Source of the DNA: Lunularia cruciata
Lineage: Eukaryota > Streptophyta > Marchantiopsida > Lunulariales > Lunulariaceae
Assembly (NCBI GenBank): GCA_948567375.1
Contig: OX419758.1
Coordinates: 16,435,001-16,499,000 of the forward strand
Length of the DNA stretch: 64,000 bases
Direction: 5' to 3'
The notes under the pieces are model-generated. The model ran no database searches and had not been told where the DNA came from. It saw nothing but the letters and a program-made list of their open reading frames with translations. A program made the translations under genes and the position numbers. Below, piece by piece: positions 1 through 11,200 of the stretch (the first letter of the stretch is position 1; each line of letters opens with the position of its first letter).

Positions 1-748
1 AGAGCATTTGATAGGAGGATTATGGGAGTCTTTGGTGATATTATTGGACCAGGGACTTTTGGGTGTGTGACAAGGGATTTGGCACGTAGGCAGACGGCTC
101 AACATGTCTCATGCGGTGGGGTTGGCTTGCTTTCTATGGAGGAGATGGCACCTATAGCATTTTTGTGTAGTTGGGCTCTCTCAGCACCCCTACTTTCCTC
201 TTGTTTTGTGGTTGCTAATAGGCTGGTTTTGGAGACTTATGTGAAAGAGGTGGAGGGAGGATCCTTTTCTCTCCAAGTGTTATTGCAGTAGACAAGAGAT
301 AGTCTATCCCCACGAGCATGAGAGGATTTTCCACCTTTTGCTTCACTATTGTCAGATTGGACTAGAGGTTTACAGTCTTCCTTGATGGAGCGACAGTGTG
401 AGCATACGCTACATTCTCTCTTAGTCGACTTGTCCATTCCTCAAGCTACTAGAGCATGTCTTTGCTCTTGCTCCGGCAAGGGTGCAGGCTCTTGGATCCT
501 AGCTCAACCGTGCATTAGGGCTTTCCGACTCGCACCAACTACTATCTCTACAGTGATGAGGTTTCGCCTAGGTTTGGTACACCCATATGCATCTTCATTA
601 CTCACTTGTGAGTGTGGTTCTACACTAGATGAAGCAGCGATCCACATAACATGGTGTCCTTTTGGAGGACAAAGGATAGCTACCCATGATGCCATTAGAG
701 ATATAGTGTTTGCTATGGCACGAGAGAGTGGATACTTGGCTTGGAGGG

Positions 749-1129
749 TGTAACAATATGGAGTTTAGCGACAAAGTCAGTCAGGCTCACGAAGTAGCAC
801 ATAAGACAAATTAGCCTAGAATATTCCAGAAGTATCTAGGAAGCTTCTTGGGAAGCTTCCCGATTAGCTTAGCTTGCACCTTAAGTAAGTAGCTTCTAGA
901 AGGAAGCTTCTAGAAGGAAGCTTCTATAAGCTTCCAACTAGCTTAGCTTGCACGCCAAGTAGGCGGCTTCTAGAAGGAAGCTTCTTGAGAAGCTTCTCAA
1001 GGGCCTTGTATGCTACCTATAAATACCAAAGCTCATGCTCATGCTAGGCATTAGGAGTTTTCCCTCATTCAAGTGTCCCAATGTGAGTTTCCATTCTCCT
1101 ATTTCTCTCCTTGGATTTGGTCTCTTATA
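749..1129 (+). mobile_element. Solo LTR of gypsy family A inside LINE-like copy 1
   Basis: A 381-bp LTR starts TGTAACAATATGG and ends TCTCTTATA (TTTTACA in the fresher copy at 59490-59913, so the final CA has mutated). It is flanked by a perfect 5-bp target duplication, GAGGG, at 744-748 and 1130-1134. Removing the LTR and one GAGGG restores the reading frame of the host LINE-like ORF, which supports the boundaries. No internal sequence is present, so it is a solo LTR left by LTR-LTR recombination. U3 holds heat-shock-element-like arrays (819-831, 903-915 and others). A TATAAATA box lies at 1018-1025. Confidence 0.92.
819..915 (+). promoter_or_regulatory. Heat-shock-element-like array in LTR A U3 (copy 1)
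   Basis: Two perfect three-unit elements of the form GAAnnTTCnnGAA are present: GAATATTCCAGAA at 819-831 and GAAGCTTCTAGAA at 903-915. Two-unit pieces lie at 894-901, 917-924, 968-975 and 977-984. They sit roughly 40 to 200 bp upstream of the TATA box at 1018-1025. This spacing fits HSF binding sites in a promoter; function is inferred. Confidence 0.6.
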
Positions 1130-1644
1130 GAGGGAGTGTTTGTATGCTTTGCAGACGACACGTGTCAGGGCAGACTTATACTTGGTCTGAGATGATCAGG
1201 TGACAGTAGCGGATGTCGTGGTTACAGACCCTATGCGGGATACAATTTTGGAGGGAGTGATTACACATCCTCCTGGATGGGCGGCGATTGCAGCAACAGG
1301 TCGTAAGGTCTCCAAGTATAGGGGCATGCAACAAGGTCACCTCTTTGTTCCTCTAGCCTTGGAGTTATATGGAGCGATGGACATGGCATTTGACACATTT
1401 GTCAAGGAGTGCACGAGAGCTTATCATGTTAGGCGTCAGGGTTACCACTCTCATACTTTGTAGCATATTTTAGACAATGTGTGTCCATTGCTCTACAGAG
1501 GGCAGTGGCTGGTGCAATCCATAGGAGAGCAATCACATTAGGTGATGTTTCTTTGGATGCTCTAGTTGTGTGTAGACCGTACGACTTGCATAGCTTGGAT
1601 ATCTTAGGTGCGGTAGGGCAGATTTCTCATATAGACTCATTGGG

Positions 1645-1880
1645 GCTTAGCCCCATGTTACCTTTTTTTTCTCTCCCTTGTACGGCTTGATGGGATCTTC
1701 CCATCCTTTGTTTTTCCTATGCAATCGCCTTTCATTTTTATTCAATGTTTTCTACTCTAGCATTCATCTTCTTATTCCTACTAAACAAATTAAAATGGCA
1801 GCATAGAACAAGAAGGATGGGAAGACCTCATCAAACCATACAAGCAAGAAACAAAAGAGGCAAAATGGGGTTAGGCCCTA
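1645..1880. repeat. Inverted repeat: two LINE-like 3' tails facing each other
   Basis: The tail of copy 1 (about 1645-1710, including CTTGATGGGATCTTCCCATC) reappears inverted and diverged at about 1810-1880 (GATGGGAAGACCTCATCAA). This is a tail-to-tail arrangement of two elements with roughly 100 bp of unrelated AT-rich sequence between them. The same tail occurs again near 32205, 33890, 49260 and 49900. Confidence 0.7.
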
Positions 1881-2253
1881 ATATATTGATTTGAGAAATC
1901 TGCACTACTTCACCTAAGAAGCTCAGACTTGAGCGATGCAAATAGTAAGGTCTAGAAACTAATGGACCATCCTAAAAACATCACTTAGTATGATTGTTTT
2001 CCAATGGATTGCACTAACCAATGCTATATATAGAACAATGAACACATTGGTTAAAGTATGTTACAAAATATGAGAGTGAAATCAGTACTCCCTACATCTA
2101 ATGTGACAAGTTCTTGTGCACTCCCTGACCAATGTGTCAAATGTTATGTCCATTGTTCCATATAACTCCAAGACTAGAGGAACAAAGAGGTGAACTCACA
2201 ATATACCCCTATACTTGGAGACCTTGCATGTTATTGCTCCTCTCGCCACCCAT

Positions 2254-2821
2254 TGTAATACCATTAGTTAGATATATTATCTAAAGATTGAAATTGGCTT
2301 CGTAATATCTGGAAAGGTGTTATATATGATGGTCTAAATAGATCATATAGAAAAATCACCAAAAGAGTATCTCACTAATAGTGCAAGAGTTGGAAACACC
2401 TTGAAAATTTTAGACCTAATTTTGGACGCCTAAACGGATGAATTAGGCCTCAAAAATAAATGAGAACTTCTCCTCCATATTGTCTCGTTGAGAACTTTCC
2501 AATGGTTCTTCAACCATGCTATTTTGAGCTTCTTACATGAAAATTCACTAAAGATTCTTTTTGGTCAAACTTGTTTGACCAACCAAATAATACAAGGACC
2601 AACATGTCACCCATCCATACTACTAATCTAAGGGTGGAGCTTGCTGACATGTCACCAATCTATGTATCGGATCCAAGGGTGGAACTTCCTTTGAGTGTAT
2701 AATCTTTACTACATAGTAAAGGCAAGGTGTTCCTTTTGGACTTTGGATTACTGAGTGTTGAAGCTTTGTGTTTCTTCTATTGTGTTTCTCTTGGGGGTTT
2801 TCCTTTCCTTAGAATATTACA
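2254..2821 (+). mobile_element. Solo LTR of gypsy family B inside LINE-like copy 2
   Basis: About 568 bp, starting TGTAATACC and ending GAATATTACA. It is collinear with the 5' LTR of the gypsy B element at 54668-55403, sharing for example the CCAACATGTCACCCATCCA region near 2600 and the AATTAGGCCTCAAAAAT segment near 2440. It lacks an internal duplication of about 155 bp present in the other copy. Flanks are CCCAT (2249-2253) and CATAT (2822-2826), possibly a decayed 5-bp target duplication (3 of 5 match). No PBS or internal region follows. Confidence 0.8.
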
Positions 2822-2967
2822 CATATCTAAGAGATGAGTAATCACCCCCTCCAAAATTGCATTACATTTATGGTGGGTAACCACAACATATGCTACCGTC
2901 ATCTCATCATAGCGGATTAAGTATAAGTCTACTAAGACACATGTAGTCCACAAAGTATACAAACCCT

Positions 2968-3041
2968 CCCTCCAAGCACAGAGGGCAAAGCTTATAGTAT
3001 TGTTCCCTCCAAGCACAAAGGGCAAAGCTTATAGTATTGTA
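2968..3041 (+). repeat. 37-bp tandem duplication
   Basis: Two adjacent 37-bp units (2968-3004 and 3005-3041), each starting CCCTCCAAGCACA and differing at about two positions. The duplication lies inside the N-terminal edge of LINE-like copy 2, so it arose after or during decay of that element. Confidence 0.8.
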
Positions 3042-3119
3042 TTGATCTTCACTTTTCTTATATTGCCTTGGAAGTGGTAGTCTCCAAAGTAGAAAGTAGA
3101 GTGAATGGCCGTTTCTCAA

Positions 3120-3901
3120 CTTCTTTCATAATTTGCTTCATTTTGATTGATGCTTTACAGTTACGTTTGCTTAAGCATAAGGACTCACAAACATAACTTA
3201 CATAACCCAAACCGACAAGTAATGTAGGTACAGGTTCAGCTGGGAAATTTGTTCACATTTATCTTCTAAGCGCATTTAGTTGCAAATGACCCAACACCAA
3301 CAAGGACAATACACAGTATCATATAAAGCATTCTATGCGTTCACTCATTGAATCGCCTTTGTGTCCAAAGCTAGCACACTAACGAATGTCGTAAATTCAG
3401 TAGGTATGTAGAGAAACGAGTCTTGTAGTCAATTTTAACCCTAGAGGTAAGGGCGTCTGTTCACGGCTGATTAGACACTACCGTAGTTCCCCGTTGAATA
3501 ACGGTAAAGCAAAATTCATGGTCGGAAGATAACTGTGTTTGGGATTACTCTCGACTGGTTCTTCTGCCAGAAGCATTTTCTTAGGAGACACAGGAGTTCA
3601 CTAATGGCGGTTTTTCGGTGTCCAAGGATTGGGCATGCTGTGTTGAATTTAGAAGTGAGGAGTAGAAGTGACTTTTGCAAATCGGAATTGTATGCCGGTT
3701 GATGTTCTCGACCTTGTTGATGAAGGTCTCTGTGAGAAGAAGCTTTGTCTGACGGCGAGAATCAGAATTGGATGAAAATTTGTGATCGAGGGATGACAAT
3801 GAGAGAACTCAGAGTATCATGATCAGAACTTGCAAATGCTGTTAGATTGAAGCCTAGTCGTGGGTTTGTGGAGAAGTAGAAGATAGTCAAGCGAGGCTCC
3901 A
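3120..3901. other. Intergenic/5' flank of the Dpy-30-motif gene
   Basis: No recognisable coding sequence or repeat was found. The last 200 to 300 bases before 3902 probably hold the promoter and 5' UTR of the downstream gene, but no clear TATA box or start site was identified. Confidence 0.4.
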
Positions 3902-4522
3902 ATGTCTGACAAGGAAGAAAAGAAGAAGGAGAAGAAAGACAAGAAAGACAAAGATGAAAAAAAGGACAAGGACAAGGACAAGAAGGACAAGAAAGATAAG
4001 AAGAAAGACAAAAAAGACAAAGGCGAAAAGAATGTAGCGGAAGAGGAGAAGGCAGAATCCAAAGATGTAAAAGAAGATGGTAAACCTGGCGGAACAGGAC
4101 CACTTCTCGACGAGAACGGGGCTCCAATCGTGCCTGTGGTCGAACCTATCCCGCCGAAAACGTTTGCAGAGCTATGGTTCGATGATCCTGTCGAGGGAGA
4201 GGCTGCGCAGAAGCTGGCATTGGAATTGAGAGAGAGAATAGAATTGAGAGCCCTGCCAATACGAAAATTCTTGGAGGAAGCAATTGTTCCTCTGCTTCTT
4301 CAAGGACTTCAACACATGGTTCTCGAGAGGCCAACGAACCCTGCAGAATATCTAGCCGCCTTTCTGCTGAGGAATAACCCCCTGAAGGATCGTGTTTTCG
4401 TTGAGCCGTCACCTGATTTACCAATTCCACCAACACCTCCAAAGGAACGGCCGCCGACATGCCAATGCTGTCAATTACACTGTCCCACCGTCCCGGACTT
4501 TTTTCGAACGATTCCAACTTGA
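3902..4522 (+). CDS. Dpy-30-motif protein with Lys-rich N terminus (206 aa)
   Basis: Single uninterrupted ORF. Residues 1-60 are a low-complexity Lys/Asp/Glu tract (repeats of KKDKKDK type), followed by an acidic and proline-containing linker. Residues about 120-161 hold a Dpy-30 motif: two amphipathic helices around IRKFLEEAIVPLLLQGLQ, ERPTNPAEYLAAFLL and a closing RNNP. The ERPxNPxEYLAxxLL core is the hallmark of this dimerisation/docking fold. A proline-rich tail ends in a CxxC..C cluster (CQCCQLHC). Dpy-30 motifs occur in the DPY30 subunit of COMPASS H3K4 methyltransferases and in ciliary proteins such as DYDC and radial-spoke components. The long extensions make a ciliary type more likely than the short COMPASS subunit, but this is inference. 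The ATG is the first in frame and opens the charged tract. No intron is needed. Confidence 0.8.
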   Translation: MSDKEEKKKEKKDKKDKDEKKDKDKDKKDKKDKKKDKKDKGEKNVAEEEKAESKDVKEDGKPGGTGPLLDENGAPIVPVVEPIPPKTFAELWFDDPVEGEAAQKLALELRERIELRALPIRKFLEEAIVPLLLQGLQHMVLERPTNPAEYLAAFLLRNNPLKDRVFVEPSPDLPIPPTPPKERPPTCQCCQLHCPTVPDFFRTIPT

Positions 4523-7500
4523 CTGATGCCAGAACGGATGCAGGTCAGTAGAATGTGTATCCCGCAGCAGAACTGTAAACAACAATTGAAGCTTCGGTGC
4601 AAAGCAATCCGTGCTTGCAAGATATCTATTAGATGTCAGTACTAGTTTGATTCCAGAAATTTACTATGCGTTACCAAATTGCTCCGTATTTCGTACTTCT
4701 TTCATCCTCTTTCTGCACCAAACCCTGTGTACCAGTGTGAGTGTTCTCAGAGCTAAAAATACCCCTCACTAACAAGACAAGTGGAACCAATTTATAGATT
4801 GTGCATCCAAATACGCTTCCCTCACATGGCATTCCCTTCGAAACTATCACTAATGTTTTGAAACACCAGCAACATTCTATCGATCCCAGCAATCGCCGCT
4901 AATATAGGTGAGACATGCAATAATTTTCGGTTGGACCGCATGAAATGTGTGCTTTCCACCCGATCTTTAATCTCTAAAGTGCAGTAGCCGAAGAGCAATG
5001 CACTCGCAGCCAATTTTGCACTACCAGGACAGTAGTACTGTAGGTCATCCGATATTCTCCTTAGACTGTGGAGTCCGGGACTCCAAGTAAGTGACAAGTC
5101 TCAGTCAGTGTGTCTTCTTTCACTTCGCGGCATTGACGTCCGCGGCAGTCCTCATTTTCGCGACACGTCTGCAAACGGCTATGCCTGGATTTCTAGTTGC
5201 ATCCATATCTGCTTTCCGACTCGTGCTCTTCTGCTCAGTTCGCAATGTGGCAAGAACCGTGTTCGCGTAGGTTGCGCATGGAGATCTGATCTTTTTTTTC
5301 AATCGCTTCTCAAGTCAGAAACTAATGTGCTCCAATTGTTTTTTCAAACCAATCCTTTGGTCACAAGTGCGCAGCAGTAGCCAATAATCTTTGCAATTCA
5401 TATTCTTCTATGAATTGAGCATATTTTGGACTGTTGACATGGAACGAGAATGTAGTCAAGATCAAGTATCTGGTTTTCTTTTCCTTCGTTTCTGGAAGCA
5501 AATGCGTTCTCAACATTCGGGGTTTCCATTCCCCAAATGGCCAGACATTGTAGTTCGTCTCCTATGCAAGTTCCTATATTCTACGCTTTGTCGGCAACAG
5601 TAACATTCCGAATGAAGATAGCATCTTCAACGTCTCATAAATTGCATAGTTTCTTAAATTCGATCGGATAAGTACTAGCCAACTTCTTCCCCGTTAAGGT
5701 AATGGAAAATCCAACCTGCTTGCTATACCAAAACGATCTGCTATCCCTAAACAAATTCTTTTAAATATATGAATAGCTAACGCTTCCCAAGGTAATAGCC
5801 ATTTGTTGCGTCTAAATTTGACATTGATTAGAAATCAGCTTTTATTTTCAATAGCTATGATCAAACATGGGATACAACCGAGGGGATCATCTTAAGATAC
5901 ACCATTCTAACATACTTAGCTTCAGACCGTTTCCTTTGAGAACATGGTCCGACAGATATTCTTGAATCATTAACGAACAGAATCATCGGCTGTAACAAAG
6001 GCTATGGTTTTAGAAGCTTGTGACTTCTAGTTACCAGCATGAACACTGTGGGTATCAAGAACTGAAGCCAGAAACCTGAGAAAGGGTCCTTACAAACGAG
6101 ACTACGTTGCTTTACTCTTGACAGTAACCAGACAAGGAATAGAACCCCGAATCGTCGACACGAACACAATGACGCTAGCCACGAACAACTCTTTTCTGCT
6201 GACTAGAGGTTGATGCACGTAGCATGTTCAAACAGATGAACAAAACTGTCCCGTCCGGTCTGGTCTGGTCAAACATGAGTAAGCCAGTGGGCTCGAATAT
6301 GTACGGGGGTCTTTCGCATGAACTTTGTCGACCACGTCTGAACGCAACAAAGAAATCATTCTATAATGAACGATACGGTGGATATCGAACTTCAGTGTAT
6401 TGGTCAACCCATGTGTGAACTGCATTGGCCCAACCTGAGGATATTGGCGGCCTTTGGAAGGAAGACTATGTAGCAAGCAAACAATGTGGAGACAGGCGAA
6501 TTGGTCTACCATGACATACTAGTGAGGTCTGTAGCGAGCGGCAAGGCAAGAGGACAGAGCTGCAGGAGTGGCCAAGAATCACATGTCTATGGATCTGGAG
6601 AGCAATCAAACTCCGCTCCAAGTGGGGAGGTGTAGGGGTAGTTCCCGGCTACCTGCAGCAACTTCTCGTCAAGAGCGAAACAGGTAAAGCATCCGAACAT
6701 ATCCCGAAAGTGAGTGAGAAATGGTTCCCGCGAACTTCGCGTGTCCTCCCGGTGGATCCCATCTTTGGCCGGGACTGTAACCGGTTTACCGTGAAAACTC
6801 CCTGAGCACCGGACGGGAAGCAACATGCATAGTACTGCTTCTGCTCTCTCTCTGATTCCCTCCCTACGAATAGTCTGCTATTTGTCGCCTGATATTCTTC
6901 CTTTGAAAATGGGACAAACACGAGTGATTGTGACATAGACTGTTCAGTCTTATTGATCATGTTCCTTCCCCATCTCCATGTGCAAGCGCTTGGCTTGGCT
7001 CTCTTTGCATATTTTTTTTCTCTCTCTCTCCACCCCAATGAATACCTTCAAGCATCATCGGGTCAAAGCGTGCTTAAGCACGTAACTGGTTTTGGTTCCA
7101 TTCATCTCTCCACTTGTGGGAAGACAGATTTTGGTATCAATGTCTGAAAGGAACGTCGCAGCGAACCTAATTGGACCACCGTATCGTCACCATGGAATCG
7201 TTGCTTGTGATAACAATCAGATTTTGATTATTTTGCTTGACTCTAGGGTTTATCTTACGAGAAGAAGCTCAAATGCTCCAGAAGGAATCTGCAGGGGTCC
7301 TAATGGATCCTAATGTTTCATTCATTTAGTCTTCTTCTTACGTACTTCTAGTTTAAATATACCACGTCCGTACTATAGTGGTTGAAATTGCTGTGGTGAA
7401 TTGCTTGCCCTTATGTTCTCTGCCCAGAAATTGTCATACGTTGGCATCTCCTGCAACAAATGATAATCATTTCACACCCCCTGATTTCATTTCCTCCAAG

Positions 7501-8250
7501 CCCTTATAAAGGTCCTTCTTTTTCCTGAAATCCTTCTTTGATCAGCTAAGGATGATACTTCCTAAAGGTGTTGGAAAAAAAGCAGCATACGGTTTGAATG
7601 TTGGAAATTGGTAAAAACTAAAACGTGTTTAAATATGTCTTTGGGATTGTTGAACTTTGTCCTTTCATAAAGGGCTGCAGCCACCGTTAATTGAGATACA
7701 ACTTGGAACACTACTTACACTCAACAAGGTCTGCATTCTTGAGGAGAAAAGTAGCTCCTTTTGTCAAGGCCGCCTCCGTGCATTATACACCAAAGTGGTA
7801 TCATTCAGCACGAAATTTAAGGTATCATGCACATCATGGTGCATGGGGGCGGGCTGGCTTTTAACAGGAACATATTACTACCATTAACACTATTCAATGT
7901 CTGGTCTAGGACATTGGGGTTGCGTATTCGATTCATTTTCATGCAACCATTAAAACCATTCCTTATATAGAAAGAAAAGTATAACTTTTAGGAAATTTTA
8001 CTTTATGATTATTTTTTCTCTAATTAATATTCATTCAATCTAGTAATATCTTTTATTATACTGTCAAAAATATTAGAAGATTTTTAGTTTATTTAATAGT
8101 AAAATGACTATGAGGTTTTAAATATTCACATCTATGAGAGATGTAACTATTACCTTCGAAATATAGATAAGAAAAATTACATATCATCCAACTGAAATAT
8201 GTTGTAATATTACATAAAGTAAGAAAGTTCAATCTACTAGACTCTTATGC
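4523..8250. other. Gene-poor interval downstream of the Dpy-30-motif gene
   Basis: Only short ORFs without recognisable domains or codon bias occur. The first 100 to 300 bases are presumably 3' UTR. From about 7960 composition becomes very AT-rich. No RNA gene, LTR or terminal repeat was recognised. Confidence 0.4.
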
Positions 8251-11200
8251 TAGTCATAGTACAACACCGTTCGGGTGTTTGCTTTCCATCGCCAACGCAT
8301 AAGTAGTGTTACTCGAAAATATATAGACAGGAACTCCATTGTTTAGACACGAAAGTAAAGTTTGCTAACTTTCCTATCGCTAATTAGCGGCATCTAATCA
8401 GCTCGCCGCCACTTCTTCCTCCGTTTCGTCAGATTTCCGGCCAAATGCGTGGGACTTAGAAACAAAAGTGATCTCCGCGAGTTTAGGATTTGCGGTTTAG
8501 GGTTTAGTTAGTTATGGATTTAGTTAAGGGTTTCTCCGTGAGTACTTCTCTGTCTTAAGTTGGTCCGTTTCTGAACTCACTCTTAGTACCTTTGGGAATT
8601 GGTAATCACATGACATTACCAAATATCAGGAATAGGTCGCGATATATTTATAGCTGTTCTTAGATTAGCTAGTCATTAGCAAAAATTCAATTATTATACT
8701 GCAGTCAGTTGGTCGGGGATTAGTCAGAGATCATGAATTGTAAAAGGGTTGAATACCAAAATGTCCGTAGTAGTCAAATATAGTTTATGAAACGTGCTCT
8801 TTCTTAAAAGCTGAGGTTGTCTTATACTACAGGAAAGACCTTTAAAAACTGATTTCATAGTAAACGAATGACGATATTATTTTTCATCTATTAAGAGACA
8901 TATGTTCGTCAAAGTGTATACCTGGTGGAAGGTAGAGGTGGTTGGTTTTAACCATGAAATTTGTTGTGAATAGAAGTGCACGAAAGAAAATAGTGACAGT
9001 CTAATTAATATCTGTAACGCTTGAGATTGGTGACGGTTTTTATTTAGCATGTACAATCACTATGGGTTGACGGGCATGGTACTAACCCTCCTTGCGAATT
9101 AACTGTCTCCAGGAAAATAAAACATGGACATTCAAAGGACTACGCGTTTAGTCTAAAGTCAGCAATGGAGTTTGATGAAGAAGAAAAAGAAGGAAACTGG
9201 AGGACCTCCAATAAGGGAGGAGGAGGATGTAGCATATATATAATAAGGAATAGTGACCAGGTTCTTCTATGCAAACATCTTCTCCCACTCGATCGACGAC
9301 ATGGTCCCACGTCACATCCATCTACCCAGTTCTGTGCCTCGTATTCCACTTATATCTAGCCATACCTGTGGCCCACAAAACACCACAATGTTTGCACTAT
9401 TCATTCGCACTCACTCCCCATTTAGAAAGAAAAGGACCGCAAACATTGGGAGGAGGAGCTCAAGGTTGACCACCAAACTGAACAGATTTGCGGTTCTCAT
9501 GTGCTCAACGATAGTTTAGTGCCTGGATGAATGATCCTAATTAATCTGGGCTAGACTATGTCAGACCCAGAAGATGATCAAAAGGGAAGTTATAAACCCG
9601 ATTCGATATGGGTGAAATATTCAAGATAAAGATTAGTGCTAGTTATCCAGAAGGCTATTGGTTTTTTGGTGTAGAAATTTTAGGATTCCGAAGTACCGTC
9701 TGAGCCATGGAGATACGATCACTATAAAGTTTTGAAGCAAAGTTTGTCTTTTGTGAAATCCATTGCTTTATTTCAGATTGTACGCCATTTCCGTTGGCCA
9801 AGGACTGAGGTAATACATAAATCGGACATGATTGCACTCAACCTTAATTGCTAGGTATATAGATATATACATAAATATATATGCTACTATCTTTTATGAT
9901 AGTTACTCTTTATTTAAACGATATATGGAGTCTGACAGATAAGGTAATAGTGGTACACGCTGCTGGGGAATAATATCTCAAAGAGTAATCTATCCTATAG
10001 GTTTTACTGTCGAAGGAGTTAATGACATCTACGCAGCGAGACTATTCAGAATCCACTGATTTAAATCCACTGATTCAAAGTTATAGATTTCGTTTACTTA
10101 CCAGTCAGTGCGGTTAAGTGGTTGCCGATTCCTTGATACTCGCACTTGGATATGAGGGACTGACTAGCCAGTGAAACTTCTCACGATGCCGAATGTAATT
10201 GAACTGACAGCAGCACAATTTCCTTGTTTGGAGAGTACATAGCCATGTGTTTGCTCGAGAGAAATTCAAGCGTCCAAAGATGATATCTTCAAAAGGTCCT
10301 TCCCTTCTCTGACTCGGACCTCAGTGGGCCGATGTCTTTATCCCAGGACGAACTGTACGTGAACAGCTGCTCGAGACTTCAGGTGCACAACAAATAGTAT
10401 CACTTCGGTACATGGAAGACAAACGAAAAAGTCCACAATCTAGTGGGCTGGATGAGTGTGGTGGTGGTACTGACACTAATATTCAATATTACAAGTACTG
10501 CAGTCGCTTTTGTCTATCAGAGAGAAACGGCTTCGATAAGTACAATTGCATAACACAGTATGGTACGCACCGCATTAGGAAACCTCTTATCATCCACGCA
10601 GACTTTTGAACTGCCAGTGGGTGAGAATATACTCTGCTGAATATACAGTACGCTAGAGAATTTCATTGCACAGATACCTCCATCTTGAGCCATCGGGATC
10701 ATGTTATCATATCCTGTCTCTTTCTAGCAGAAGAGTGAAAGACGGGCGGGCGTAAGATAGCATGGAGGATGGAAAGACTCCATTAAGCTGGGAAAACCTC
10801 AGGGGCTAAACTCCGAGAGAATCGCCCTGACTTCTCTATCCTACTCCTGCACCTAGGAAATCTCTTTTCTATCATAACATAGGGGATCATATTCGGTTAG
10901 AAAGAACTTAGCGCGTAGAACTGGAATACGTTCATCTCCTTTTCTTCCGCATCAAATTTACAGGCTCGATTGCACTAAATCTACAAGATGCCTTGAATGG
11001 ATGGAACAAGTAAACCATGCGAAGTCTACCGAGTGTAATGGTGACAAGCATAACCAAGATAAATTCGTGCATGTAAACTCTTGGACTTACGTCTCCAGAG
11101 CTGACTACCGCAAACCGACTAAATATTCCATGCCACTATTAGTGCGTGACGGAAGTTATTTGATATTCTGTAATCCTTCGATGGCTTTTGCAAAGCTGGT

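Larger units (their letters stand above)
1..1700 (+). pseudogene. LINE-like element, 3' half of ORF (copy 1), decayed
   Basis: Remnant of a non-LTR retrotransposon-like ORF, from the region after the reverse transcriptase to the 3' tail. Frame 1 first gives a GGVGLLSMEEMAPIAFLCSWA segment typical of the region behind the RT core. A Cys-rich segment follows (CECG, then HITWCPFGGQRIATHD), like the CCHC/HD part of these proteins. After the solo LTR at 749-1129, the same frame gives VADVVVTDPMRDTILEGVITHPP and a later PLALELYG, resembling a restriction-like endonuclease or C-terminal domain. Stops at 289-291, about 319-321 and 1188-1190 break the frame. Bases 1464-1700 are the non-coding tail, shared with several other remnants in the window. 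Family assignment is from recognised sequence pattern only; the exact clade is not known. The left end lies outside the window. Confidence 0.7.
1811..3045 (-). pseudogene. LINE-like element, C-terminal ORF remnant (copy 2)
   Basis: Read on the minus strand, 3025 to about 2822 encodes a diverged version of copy 1's C-terminal domain: WREGLYTLWTTCVLVDLYL followed by TVAYVVVTH and AILEGVITHL. The homology resumes beyond an inserted LTR at 2253 and continues to the shared 3' tail ending near 1811. The frame is badly broken. The insertion of the LTR between the two halves is clear from comparison with the uninterrupted order in copy 1. Confidence 0.65.

Noticed and set aside
3762-4127. Ser/Leu/Pro-rich ORF of 121 aa on the minus strand
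   Set aside because: It is the antisense of the Lys-rich AAG/AAA tract of the Dpy-30-motif gene; the composition follows from that tract.
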